Notes under the pieces: generated by a model
The model's input: only the letters and a program-made list of their open reading frames with translations
Database searches by the model: none
What the model was told of the DNA's origin: nothing
Translations under genes and position numbers: made by a program
Assembly (NCBI RefSeq): GCF_000004075.3
Contig: NC_026661.2
Location: forward strand, 1,798,001-1,862,000
Origin: Cucumis sativus
Taxonomy: Eukaryota > Streptophyta > Magnoliopsida > Cucurbitales > Cucurbitaceae
Length of the DNA: 64,000 bases
Direction of reading: 5' to 3'
Part shown: positions 48,833 through 61,200 of the stretch, piece by piece
Layout: every line of letters begins with the position of its first letter
Position numbering within the stretch: position 1 is the first letter of the stretch

Positions 48833-50104
48833 TGGTTTGGTCTTTTCTGCTACCTTTTATTTTAAACTCATCAGTTAGTTCATCTGGTAAACTAGGGTTA
48901 TTTTTGTAATCCCATATGTCGAACATACAATTATTAAAATTTTAAATTTAGTTGGATTTCTTCTTGTTTATAATCATAGAAGAAACAAAATATGCTTGCT
49001 TAAAATATCATTTTAAATTTGTTTAATGTTAGTTTTCGTGATTTCAATTTTCCAGTGTTAGTATTTTCACTTTTAGTTAATCTTGAATTTTGTTTCTCGT
49101 GCTTGTTCATTGTTGATTTTTTTTCTAAAAAATTGCAATCTAAGATTAAACATATTCATATATTATATTTATTTGCATTATAATTATTTGGTCAATTAAC
49201 AAGGGTAAATGCACTAAGATCAAACAAGTGGATTAAAATGATACTTTTTAACTATTTTGATTTTCTTAAAAATGTTACGTTTGGTTAATATATTAGGAAA
49301 ATTGTATTAGATCACAAAATATTTTTAAAAAAAGTTTATAACACTTTTTTTTCTTCATATTGCAAATATGACAAAATTAGTTATATCAAACTGAAAACTA
49401 TTCAGAGATTATTAAAGGGTTATCGACTTTTATATTTGTTACTTTTGTAATTTAAAAAATGTAGTGACATAAACTCTATTATTATAAGTTTTTTTTTTTT
49501 TTTTGCTATTTTTGCAAGCGTATCTAATGTCTATTTGTTATTTGTTCTTATTTGATTGATAAACTTATAAAATCACACATTTTAATATGTGCGTTTTCAA
49601 AATTTAAAAATAAATAATCTTCAATTATGGTTTTATTAGATTTAAAATTAATAAAACATACACAATATATCAACTATAGCACAAAATTAAGATGTTATTT
49701 GATTGACTTTTTAATGGTTTAAAGTTGTGTTGGTTGGTGTAAATAATAATAATAATAAAAAGAAAGTTGCATATATAACATAGTTTATATATTCAACTTC
49801 CAAGTAGATTTTGGTGTTTGTAAATTTTTGTAAATCTTTAAAAACTTTGGGGTTATTCTAAAAAAAATATTGATGAACTCTATTTCACACTTTTAAGAGT
49901 TGTGAGATTGATTGGAAAAAAAAAACTTTAAGATAAAATTAAAAGTATAGTTATTTATTGAATAACGTTTGTTTTTAGTTGGCTTAGTGTTGGTAGGTGG
50001 AAGTTAATAGATATTAATTTGGCATATTTAACTAACGTGGACATAATGTCATTCATTCCAAAAAGTTTATTTGTGGACATTCTCATTTATTGTAAAAAAC
50101 GAAC

Positions 50105-50177
50105 GAACTATTTTTCAGAAATTAAAATCGAACTATTTTTCAGAAATTAAAATCGAACTATTTTTCAAAACAAAATC
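50105..50177 (+). repeat. Three 23-25 bp tandem units upstream of KNL1
   Basis: GAACTATTTTTCAGAAATTAAAATC is present twice in exact tandem (50105-50129, 50130-50154). It is followed by a shorter third copy GAACTATTTTTCAAAACAAAATC (50155-50177). The array lies 211-283 bases upstream of the start codon, inside the likely promoter. Confidence 0.85.
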
Positions 50178-50217
50178 GAACCATTTGCATTTGAACGTTT
50201 TGAAATGTCTCTTCACT

Positions 50218-50225
50218 TTTCCCGC
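50218..50225 (+). promoter_or_regulatory. E2F-type site TTTCCCGC upstream of KNL1
   Basis: TTTCCCGC matches the consensus E2F/DP site exactly and lies 163 bases before the KNL1 ATG. KNL1 is a cell-division gene, so S-phase or mitotic control fits. Function is inferred from the motif alone. Confidence 0.5.
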
Positions 50226-50387
50226 ACAAAACAATGTCACTCCCAACTTTCTTCCATCCATCTTCTTCCTCTCCGCCAGTTCAATTCCGATCAAAACTCC
50301 GTTCAGTGCTCCGATTTTCATGAACTCTCACCTCTAACCTCCGAAACCTCTCAAACTCATTGCGCTTTGTAATTTTATCAACCTACA

Positions 50388-53300
50388 ATGGCTTCCAAGG
50401 ACCCCGAGGAGACCGCCAACACGGCCACTGAGGAAGAAAGTTTGGCATTCAAGAAGAAACGGGCACGGCGCGTGAGCTTTGCTGATCGCGAGATCACTTC
50501 AGTGCATATCTTTAAGAGAGACGAGGACTACGAGACGCCTCCCGAGCCCCAAACCACTCCCGAAGCTGCTCTTCCGGACAACGAGGTCCTAGGGTTCTTC
50601 AGGGACTTGGCTGATAGCGACGATTCCCGTGAATCTTCACCTAATTTGGATGATGACGTTCTTGGGCAGCGGAAATCATTTCTGAGACCGCTTGGATCGC
50701 CGTCACCAGGGAGTATTTCTGCCGGCTCTGCAACTTCCAATGATGGTATGTTATTCTGTTTCTTTATCTCTTTGTTTTATCTAGCATTTTGTTTGTTGGG
50801 TTCTGATATTTGAGGGTTTTCGATGAAGAAGTCAGGATTTTAGTTGCTCTAAAATATCCACTCACTTCACTATTGCAGAAGAAAATTTTTTCGGGCCTGT
50901 ATCAGCGAGTTTCATTAGACCTATGCGGTTGTCTGATTCTGCTGCCTCTGATGACAATCATGATGTCACAATGGATTCAACAGCATTTTCAATGCATTTT
51001 CGTAGCCTTGCTGAATCAGACTCGGGGAGGGATCTCAAAACTCCTACGGCAATTCGGTCTGGATTTGAAGATAGAACGCTAACCCAGAGTACCGTGCGTA
51101 CTAACCCTGACAGTTTTATGACATTAACGATGGCTGACAAAATGATTTCTCCATCTTCACAATCTGGTGATGTGGTAAGAAGTAAAGATTCTAATGCAAT
51201 GAGTATCGTGGGAGAGAACTCAGAGAAATATGAATATGGGAGATTATCTCCCTCTTTAGATGCACTTTTGACCGAAGGAAGCAGGGATCTCTATGCTGTT
51301 TCGGTGGATGAAAAATTGTCCGAACAGATTGAAACTCGTGAAGTTGATCAGACTGGACAAGGCAACTATGATGAGGAGATTTCTGAGAAAACTGAAATGG
51401 TAGATGTTCGCATGATATTTTATTTTTCTTTGATATATTTTTGCTTGCCAGACTTACCTTACTGTTATCCAAGGATTGGTGTCACAATTTAATTATTAGT
51501 TTTTGTTTGGTCTAGACTGGTGATTATACTTTTAGCAATTGTCCATACAAAGGACAGCCTCAACTTATGGAGTTGTAAAATCACTTTTAGCTCAATCGTT
51601 ATCCTGTCATTTGTTACCGGAGTCTTCGCCTTGGCAATATTACTGGGTCTTATGTGGTTGGCAGTCGGCATATTACTCTTAACTGCCTCTTGTGTCACGT
51701 TCTGTTGGCAATGCAATTTTATGCTTCCTGACTCGAATACATAATTTTTTTACTGTAATTTAAATTTTTCCATGCGTTTTGCTGGTGTTGCACAAGTATG
51801 GTTGAATATATTTGTTCATTCTTTTCCCAGGGAAGCAAAAAATACTTCAAACATGGAGGTGAGGAAAGTAATAGCCGCACACCCCATAAAGCTTTTCAAT
51901 CCAATGGTTTGTTACAAAGAAATTTCTCAGATGGGTGGGATAAGGAAGATGTTCTGATGGATAAGAGGCATGAGACACCAAGAAGCATTGATTATAATCT
52001 GAAAGATATATCTCCGCTAAAGAGACTCTTATCTGCTGAGCAGAAAGTATCTTTGTCTACTTTTAATTCCCCTTCATTTTCTGCTCTTGTGACTCCTATC
52101 TCAAAGCTGTCAAATTATAAATTGAGTACAGGGAGCATGAAGTTTGGCAAGATTCTGTTGTCCAAGCAGATAAGTATTTCCAAGTTCAGGCTTCCTGAAT
52201 CTTCTCCACATGTTTCAAGTAATGGAGAAGGAAAGGACAGATTGAAATCCAGACCATCCAGTTACTCTTCTCTAGTTAACTTGAGTGGTCAAGCTGATCG
52301 TAGCAAAGATCCTGCACACAACAAATACATAGACATTCCTGTTGTCCGTTTAGAAGAACAACTTACTAGATCCCATGGAAACAACAGTGAATTTAAAAGT
52401 TCATTTAGCACTTCTGGTAGTGGATTCAAGACTACAAAAGATTTTCCTAGGCTGAGCCAAAGTGAAGAGCCAAAAGGTTTAATTGAGGCTGGAGAAACAC
52501 CAGACCATATGGATGTGGCTAACTTTTCCGACAATCAACCCAGTGAGCAAGTTACAGAAGCCAAGTCACCTGTTCAAGCTGCCTGGACTGAGAACAAAGA
52601 TCTTATGCCACATATCTTGATGTCAGAAGATCCTTTATTGAGGTCATCTACTAGTACTGAAATTGATGATCTGACAAACATTAGAGCCGATGGCAGAGAA
52701 CAAAATAATTCAACTAGTATGCATGATACAATTGTTTCATCTCCTTCCAAAAGTTTAGATGTGAGGTTATCAGGAGCCACTGAATGTTCAACTCGTTGCT
52801 TGGGTGAACTGAATCAGCGTAACCAGCAAGTCAAGCATGTTAGTGATTGTCTGACTCAAGGTGGAGCTGCACCTGCACCTACTAGCAATACCAGACCCAG
52901 TCCTTTGAATCTGATTGCTGACAACTTAAGATCATTGCAGTCCAAAATTGGAACTGTGTCAACTTCACCACTTCTTAAAGGTTTGTCCTTGGTAGATGGG
53001 GATGATAATGGAGTTAACCTTTCAAATCTTCACAATAATTCGGAAACCTTCAGCAACTTGCAACGTTCTTCGAGAAATGGGAACATTGTGAATTCTCATT
53101 TGGAAAGTCCTGCTAAGACCTCCAAGCTTGGTGCTTTTTCACCACAGTTTCAGAAGGCCTGGACAAGTGGACTATCCATTATGCAGGTTGTATTCTCTTT
53201 CCTTTTCCTAAGCAAATAAATAACATTGGAAATTTTTTATGTAAACAATGTCAGCTCTATCCCCCAGATTGAGTAAAACCCTCATTTGAAAGTTATCTTA

Positions 53301-56300
53301 TCTGCAGTCAACTTTTTACTGAAATCTAATGCTCTCAGAAATCATTGTTAACCAATTTTTTAGTTGATACAATTAATTAATTGTTGTCTTTAATGATGCT
53401 ATTGGCTGTTCTGTGAAAGTTTTGAAAGTTAATATTAAGTTTGCTTGTTTTTTTATTTAAATTTTAGAGTCCCTTTACTGGAATATCGAACTACAGTCCC
53501 AGAAGGATAATTTCAACCCAGACATCATCAGGCAAGAAAGAGTCTATGGTTGCTATCTCTTGTGAGTCGTCTCTGAGTCCCATCAAGAATGAACAGTCTC
53601 AGAGTTCTGCAAGAAAAAGGCCATTTCAAAGTCCCTTCAGGAATGATCCTTTTAATGAAACAAATGATGATGGGATGTTTATGAGAAAGGTTATGGCTTC
53701 TCCAACATCCAACTTGAGTGGAAATATTAATCAGGATAATGATCAAGAAAGCTGTGTATTGGTGAGTTCTTCAAGTAAGGGCAATCACAGCCATTCTGGG
53801 AGCAAAAGAAGAAACATTGACCCGATGCCTCTTGATAGGGATCATGATGACAATGAAATAATAGTAAGAATTCGACAAAACCTAAAACTTAATCATAATG
53901 GAAGTTGTGATGTAGACTCTTTGGTAGAAGAGTTCAATCAAATGAGCGATGGAAACAAGAGGATCGAGGACAATAGAAATCAAGCATTTATGCATTGGAC
54001 GGATGTAAGTTGATTGTTTGTCTTTTTTCTCACTGAAAGCTTGATTTCTTACCTTGAACAAAAAAGATTACTTGTTCGCTTACCATATTTGATGACAGGA
54101 GCCAGAGCGATTTATTCTTCTTTTTGTGTCAAGTTCACTAATTGTTTAACTTGCATTATTATGTTGCAGATGTCCAGAAAAATTTTAGCAGAGATAAAAG
54201 ATTTGCTACCCCCATCAATCAACAAACTGAACTCAAAAGCAGTACATTTCCCCTCATTTCTTCCTTTTTGCTTTCTCTCCTTCTCTCTCCCTCTCTTCAT
54301 TTACATGTTAAATTGTGTTCGGTAATGTTGTAATCTTCATGAATCATTACCCTAACTGATTCTGATATTTTGTTATTTCTTTTTCTTTTTCTTTCTTGTG
54401 TAGATAGAGAAGCTTGAAGATACTTTGGTTCACCTTTTGAAGGTTAAAAAATATGAATTGCTGTGTTCTGAAATCCAATCTCAGGTTTTGAATATTGAAA
54501 CAAGCTCATATTTTGATATGCTATTATATCATAACAACTGTCCACTTGTGGAAGTTTTGGCATATTAACATTGACATTGTTTTATATGTAGAAAGTAACC
54601 GAAAATCTTGGAGGAATGCATAAAAGGTGACTTGAGAAGTACATTTTCCTGTATAAATCAGTTATTATTTGAATTCCTCACACTCTCAAGAATTGGTCAA
54701 ATAACTGTTTTCCACATTGATACTCATGAATTGAACTATCACAGAGTTGAGGAAGCGAGGCCGTTGTTGTATAAAGTAGCATATCAGAAGGCAAAGCTTC
54801 AATTGGAGTTTGTAAAGCGTGATTGGTATCTGGTACTGTATTTTCTGGTGATTTTAGTTTTTAAATTATGAATAACGTTTAACCTTTGTGCACACTTCCA
54901 TGCAGAATAGAGCAAAATCATTGAGCTCTTATATTGAGAATTTGCAAATGTTGAAGTTGAATTATGATCGCCTAACAGATTGTGGTTCAAAGAGCAGTCA
55001 TGTTGATGATGGAAATGGACTTTCGTGCCCAATTGATTCTGAGGTCAGGCATGGGGTTTTTAATCATAATTCCTTTTATTTGGCTGGAGATCCTATTGAT
55101 TGAACCACTGTGATAGGAGTTTCTTGGTCTCACCATTGGGCGATACCTTCTTGACTTTGTGTTATGTTGTGTATACACTTAACTTGTATCCTTGGTATTC
55201 TATCTCTAGTTGTCACTCTCAGTTTCGTGTTTTTATGTGGTTCATGCACTTGACTATGAAATAATTGAGTGTATGGTGTACAGATGAATTTTCTGGGATG
55301 CTGGTCGAAGGTTCATAATATTGCAATATTTCAGTTTTTGAGTAGACTATTGAATGAAAAATGAGCAGTTGCTTACTTGTCTGCAAAATATGGGAGCATA
55401 ATATTGGCATTTTATACTACCAGTAAATTAGTTTTTTAATGTTCAGGAATTCTCTCTAAGCACTCTTGTTGATTGTTAAGAGAAATATCAACTATGTAAT
55501 TTTATTAGAATTATGTTCTCAATGATCGTTCCAGATATTTATATGTTTCTGTGTGAACACATATTTGTGTATACCTGTTCAATAAATTTGTATGGCAATT
55601 TTTTGGTGAATAATACAAGTGAATGTGTTTGGTGTAGGCGTATTGTGAAAGAGCTAACACAATAAAGCATGAATCTGTAACTCTGGATGCAAAGATAAAG
55701 GCACTAAGCAAATATTTTTCAACATACTGTAAGTTGAAAGGAATGACCAGTTCAGTTGACATCCTTGGATCAGTTATTGATCATCTAAGGAAGAGAAAGC
55801 TCTGCAGGTCTATTTATCAGGATTTGCAGGTTTCTACGTTCACTAATTTTCTATTTGACTTAAGATTATAATTTCTTGAATGTCTGATACAGTTTTTTGA
55901 ACATTATATGTACTTTTTCAGATGTGGAAGGTAGATGACTTTGAGAAAAAAAATGATCACTACACCATACTTCTCAACTACCTTGGTTATGCCTACCAAA
56001 GGTTGGATTTTTTTTTCCTTTCTGTTTTCTGTGTTCATTTATGAGCAATTAATGATGGGTGAAATCTCCGCTAAACTCTGTATTTGTTCATTGGGATTCT
56101 AACTAGGATTACAATTAAAGCCAATCCATTCCCGAGTGTAACCATCTTAAATACATTGAATGATACTCATATTGCGAAGGTACAAAATGATTTTTTAACA
56201 GCCTTCTACTTATTATCTTCCATTCTGTTATACTTTGTTTTTCTCCACCAGAATTTTCCAGAAATGAATGCTGGCAGTGCATTTTCTTTTGTGTTAAATG

Positions 56301-58240
56301 TTGAGAGGACGAGGAGGTGTATTGCCTCCAGGCACTTCTCCAAAGAAACTCAAGTGAGTTAATTCATCCTGCTTGACTATTCTCTCTCTCCATGACTCAC
56401 TCCCACCTTTTTCGCTTACTTTTGTGTATCCGTAACTACTGTCTCTATTTGAGCCGAGCTCAGTTGTGTGAGCCTGGAACCCGAATGGGGGCATTAAGGT
56501 GGTTGGAGGTTGGTCCGGTCCACAACTTCAGTCTCTATTTGAAATGTTTTCTGGTCCCATCAGTTTCATTTTCACTAAAATAACGAAGCTTCTTTCAATT
56601 TGAAAACAATGGTGAATTTCAATGTAACTTTCTTGTTTCTTGTTTCTTCTTTTTTTTCCTTTTCCCTTTATTTAAAAAAAGAAGAATGTACCTGGCAATT
56701 GATTTACTGATTCTTATCCGGAGTATATATGCTATAATCTTTACCATGTCAACATCTTGACAGTTTAGATTGCAAACTACACTGTTTGCAATGCTTTAAT
56801 TCTCTCTTTACTATGCAGATGATGAGTTCTCTTCTACACAACCTGCTAGATGTGATTGAGGAAATGCAGATTGCTCAGATAGAGATTTCAAATCTCGTCC
56901 TAATAAAATTTTACTCACCTTCAGGTCATTAATATTTTTGTTTTTACTTTTGACCATGCATGATAATGCTTTGCTCGTACATGATTACCCACGTGCATGA
57001 TCTTCACTAGTTAGTATTTTTTCCAACAATGTTTCATTTTGAAACACCACTCCCAAAACCCTTCCCAGAAACAGTGTTAAGAAGGAATCAAAGAGTCTTC
57101 CATGATAAGTCCCTTGCTGTTTGGATTGTCTTGAAATCGATCACAGAAATGCCTCCTCCTAGTGCACCCTCACAATTTTTTTTGGAAACTGCAACATTCA
57201 AGACCTCAACTTAAATTGGAGAGCTTTTATTTTTCCAGCTTGATTCTGTTTGTGTTTCGCAACTGTTCTGCTTTTTGTGATATCTTAACATGATGAGGTT
57301 GCTGAGAAGATGTCAACCTAGTTGAGATGTCTGGTTGTAACTTTTGATCCCTAGTACTTTTGTTAGCTCTTGTACAATCCTCTTGTACTTTGAGCTTCTG
57401 TCTCATTTTGAACTATTAATGAAGAGACTTGTTTCTGTTTTTTTTTTTTTTAAGTGTTAATGTATTTTGAACGTGTGCAGTTTCCTAACTTTTTATGCAC
57501 TTATTGGTGATGTCTGCTTATTTTTTATCCTCAAATTGACCTCGACCAACATGAATGATCTGTGGATGTTTCACAACCCCAGATTTTTTTTCCCTTGTGA
57601 GAGCTTAAAAACCAACTTCCCTTTTGCTGTTCTAATCTTTGCAGACGAGCAGCTTGATTTGCAACTTAGTTTCATTAACTTCCAAAGTGGCTGGAAGGTA
57701 AATCTGGTTCTGGACATATCAGATTTGAGTCGGTAAGCCACAGTTTAGCCTTTCTATATTTATATTGTCTTGTTCGTCTGAGTGACCTAGTGTATAACTA
57801 TCAAATTCTGTTACTTATTACGGATTCTTTTTTTATATAATTCTTATTGTCGTTGGGCATGCAATATTTATACTTTTCAGTTGCCAATAGTAATTCTCCA
57901 TTTCAATTTTGTACGTGATTGTAACCTAGAGAGCTTATGATGTCCATTCATTACATAAAATTTTATGACTGGAGTTGGATGAATCATAAATGTGATTTAC
58001 ACAGCAATTTTAACATAATCGTATTGATTAATTGCTTGATCTCTTGGCAGAGGGATTTACCCTTCTGAAGTTCTTCCACATAAGGTTGAATCTCCTGCTT
58101 CAACTCAGTACGCACTCTCAGAGTCGATGTTAAATGGCATTAGAACTGCAGTTGAGAATTTAGATCCTGGGTATTCGAGGATTTTAAGAGTTTGTAGATG
58201 TGTTTCGGAAGCTGTCCAAGGCTCATCTAGTCGACAATAG
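50388..58240 (+). CDS. KNL1: Kinetochore scaffold KNL1/Spc7 (KMN network)
   Basis: KNL1 links Mis12 and Ndc80 complexes at the outer kinetochore and recruits checkpoint proteins and PP1. Exons: 50388-50745, 50879-51399, 51831-53186, 53468-54004, 54170-54241, 54404-54484, 54592-54626, 54745-54832, 54906-55043, 55638-55829, 55922-56001, 56107-56179, 56252-56353, 56819-56924, 57645-57732, 58051-58240, about 1338 residues. Near the N-terminus RRVSFADREITSVHIF contains RVSF (28-31), the classic PP1-docking motif. VTMDSTAFSMHF (149-160) resembles a plant MELT-type motif. The middle is long, Ser-rich and disordered. From about residue 930 there are coiled-coil-prone exons (IEKLEDTLVHLLKVKKYELL, KRKLCRSIYQDLQ), then the C-terminal double RWD part (TIKANPFPSVTIL, FSFVLNVERTRRC, DLQLSFINFQSGW). 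Some small exons (54592-54626) depend on my splice choices. Confidence 0.88.
57030..57445 (+). mobile_element. 3' end of a LINE in KNL1 intron 14
   Basis: The frames RRNQRVFHDKS (about 57079) and NIQDLNLNWRAFIF (about 57193-57235) match the C-terminal tail that follows zf-RVT in plant LINE-type proteins, and parallel WLERDQHIFKDK in the remnant at 46630-47450. The 3' UTR-like part has CCTAGTTGAGATGTCTGG, then CTTGTACTTTGAGC and TATTAATGAAGAGAC followed by a poly(T)-rich stretch. The intron is 57 percent filled by it. It is a truncated, inactive copy on the KNL1 strand. Confidence 0.55.
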
Positions 58241-61200
58241 CATTTTCTCATTTGTCTGCATGTTAGCTGGCAGTTCCAACATGATTGTAAAATCTAGTCT
58301 TATTAGCGGTCAGGTATTTTTCCCTCGAAAATACGCGGAGGAATTGTAATTTTGACTAACCTGTTGAACGAATTTCTTTATGATGTCTTTAAGGTAACTG
58401 AAGCTTGTTAATTTTACAAAATACATCTAAACTATAAGCAAGCTCGATGATGATAATTACTGAGATTAACCAATCTTGGTTTCATGACTTGGATCTCTTT
58501 CGTTTTCTGTTATGAGGGTCTCATCTAAAAGTTGAAGGCCACCTATGGATGTTGGAATAATGAACTGCAGGAGGATCAAGTTAAAGGCTTAAAGCTACCA
58601 GTGCACAGACTTCATCAAACATCATCATTCAAAATTAGGTAATATCCCACGGACTCTTAAAGTGTAGTGTAAAGATAGAGTAAGTTGGCCTGTTAGGTCA
58701 TGGAGTTCAGCAGCTGACTCAAAATCCTAGGATCTTATTGCTTAATTTCTTTATTGTCCGTTGGATTTTAGCATGACCCAAAAGCATTATTTTTCTGATC
58801 ATAATATAAAAAATTCTCGAGTTGGATTTATGCGTTTTATTTTCTTGCCAAGCCACTCTACTGTGTTACATGAGTTTCAAATTTGACATTTTTACATGAA
58901 CATAAAGTTGTTTAACATGGGGGGATCTGCTTGGATCAACATCTTTCTTTTAATATTATAGTCTTTATCATGCCATGAATTAAAGGAGGCCAGCAAGGAG
59001 TGGTCCAGTGTGTATTGTAACTTCACGTGGCATTATAAGGGTGCAAGTGATAATTATTGGGAGGGAAAATGGAGAAGAGGCAGGACTAGTGTGTTGCTGA
59101 CCTCATGTGCTGGGATTGGATGCTATGCCATTTGTCAATTGTAGAGAAAAATGACATATATTCTTCTACATTTCTATTTTACTTGTACAATATTATACGA
59201 AAGATAGGTTTAAAGGAAAAAAATCATTAGTTCTACTTTGGCTCTTATAACATGTGTTCTATACAAGTCTGTAGTTCGTTTTTCATAATGATTTACTCTC
59301 TATTTCTTAAAAAACTTACGTCAAAAGATTGTTTCAATTACCTTTAATAGGATTTTGAGTTTTTTTTAATTGTCTATATTTTGTTTTTTAAATAGAATTT
59401 TTTTAAAAGACTCATCAACACAGTCATTATATTTTTTTTAGTAGGAGTTAAATAGTTAGTTATACTATTACGAGGACCAAAATGTTGTAAGAGCCAAAGT
59501 CTAGGAATTAAGAGTATTTTATTATTATTATTTATTATTATTTCTTAGTAAAAAGTGCAATTGATTTAATGTTCCTATTTGGGATTGGAATTTATTATTC
59601 TTGTACTTTGTCATAAAGAAGGAGAAAAAAAACTTTTTTTTTTCTTTGGAAAGCTACAGAAATTCAGTCAGTTTTAGGTTAGGATTGGGGGAAGAGGATT
59701 TCTTGTGATTTTGAAATTCCCGAAGCCATGTTTTTATGGCAAATGGGTATTATGTTATGGCCAACGTTTTTCTTGCGAACAACAAAATCTAGACTACTTT
59801 AGATCAAAACTAGCAAACTGAAAGTGACCTAATTTCTTGATGTAGATGTTCTCTTATGTCAAATAGTTTAGAGCCTGTTGTAGTATTATTATAAGTTATA
59901 ACAAAGACAAGTAGGATTTTGTCTGTATGTAAAATCCGTAGAGGATGAAACCAATAGTTTTTTGAAAGGATAAACTTTTATAGCTCCACATGAACTCATA
60001 AACAGTGAAAATGTCATTCAATTTATAGCATAGAATCTCTGTTATATTCCATCACTAATTACAAAAAGGAGTTGATTATGAAGTTTACTTGAAAACTTTA
60101 TGCTTTCTTAAATAGGTTATGAATTTTAAGTATTTATGAGATTCGTTGTTGAATTCTCTGTTATCATTTAACATTTTTACTGTTCATTTGACTTTTGTAT
60201 GGTATTGTTTAAATATCGATAGATGTTTCAATATCAATATACCTAATTGGTTGATTAATGAAAAATATCTTTGGATGCAGGTAAACAATAATGTTGAAGA
60301 GAAAAAGTAGAGGAAGAGGAGGAAGAGAAAGCACTTTTGCACACTTTTTGGGTTGGTGGGGTTGAATGGCTTTGATTGTTGAATCTTTGATGTCTTTTCT
60401 TCATTTGCCAAGTAGTAGGCCCTTTGATTCCTTCATATTAACAATATGTCTCTCTCTTTCTCTCTCCCCCTCTCTTTGAGCTTTGAAAATTGAAGATTAT
60501 AGCATAGCATCTAAAGAAACAGGGCTGTTTTTTAATCAATTGGTTTCTCATTTGTCTTCTTTTTTTTTCTGTTCAATTTGTTGTCTTCCTTCCAAACATG
60601 ATCTGATAAGAGTGGCTTTCCAAGTGGGATTTTACTGTTTGTTGTAAAGTTTGAATAATCTTTTCAAAATCTATGCGATTGAGAGACATGAAGATGTAGA
60701 CATTTTTTTCTTTTTCATTTTTACGCTCATTTAGTTATGGACATGTTTGCGAGTCATTTTAAATTACTAAAAATCAAAACCTCTTTTGCTTTTGTATCTC
60801 TATCTTTCAATATGACACTTTTGGAAATGATTTTAAATAGTTAAAAATTGCTAGTTAGGTTTAAAAGCTCTCTCCAAGTTTTTTCTCTCTCTAATGACTT
60901 CTAAACATTACAAGAGTATTTTTAACTGTTGTCAATTTATTTTGTTTGATTAAAGACGTGTTCAAAGTTGAAGAATATAGCTCAATTAATATCAAATAAG
61001 CCATCATTAAATTTCTTCAATTTTATTATATCTAAAAAAGAAGCCATTTTTGTGTTCTGGTGCTTTGAGGTTAGGTTGGGGTGTTTTCATTTCATAGCTT
61101 AAGTTTTGACATTTCTCTGATTTGACTTTTCATTAAATGCTTTGGTTACTTTTCAATTTCCTTTGGACATTAAATTTAGGGTCCAATTAACGAAATTGTA

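Larger units (their letters stand above)
48833..50387. other. Intergenic region between the 45816 gene and KNL1
   Basis: AT-rich DNA with a (TAA/AAT)n run at about 49745-49760 and long poly(T). No gene. The last 300 bases are the KNL1 promoter and 5' UTR, with a triple repeat and an E2F-like site (separate entries). Confidence 0.5.

Noticed and set aside
51520..51744. Hydrophobic 74-residue frame between KNL1 exons 2 and 3
   Set aside because: It falls wholly in a good GT-AG intron, is out of keeping with the KNL1 protein, and has no independent support.
59065..59095. TGGAGAAGAGGCAGGACTAG, superficially like miR164
   Set aside because: Several mismatches to the mature miRNA, and no complementary arm within a few hundred bases.
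60184..60411. 75-residue minus-strand frame with a hydrophobic centre
   Set aside because: Short, phenylalanine-rich from AT-rich DNA, no homologue recognised and no TATA or splice evidence.
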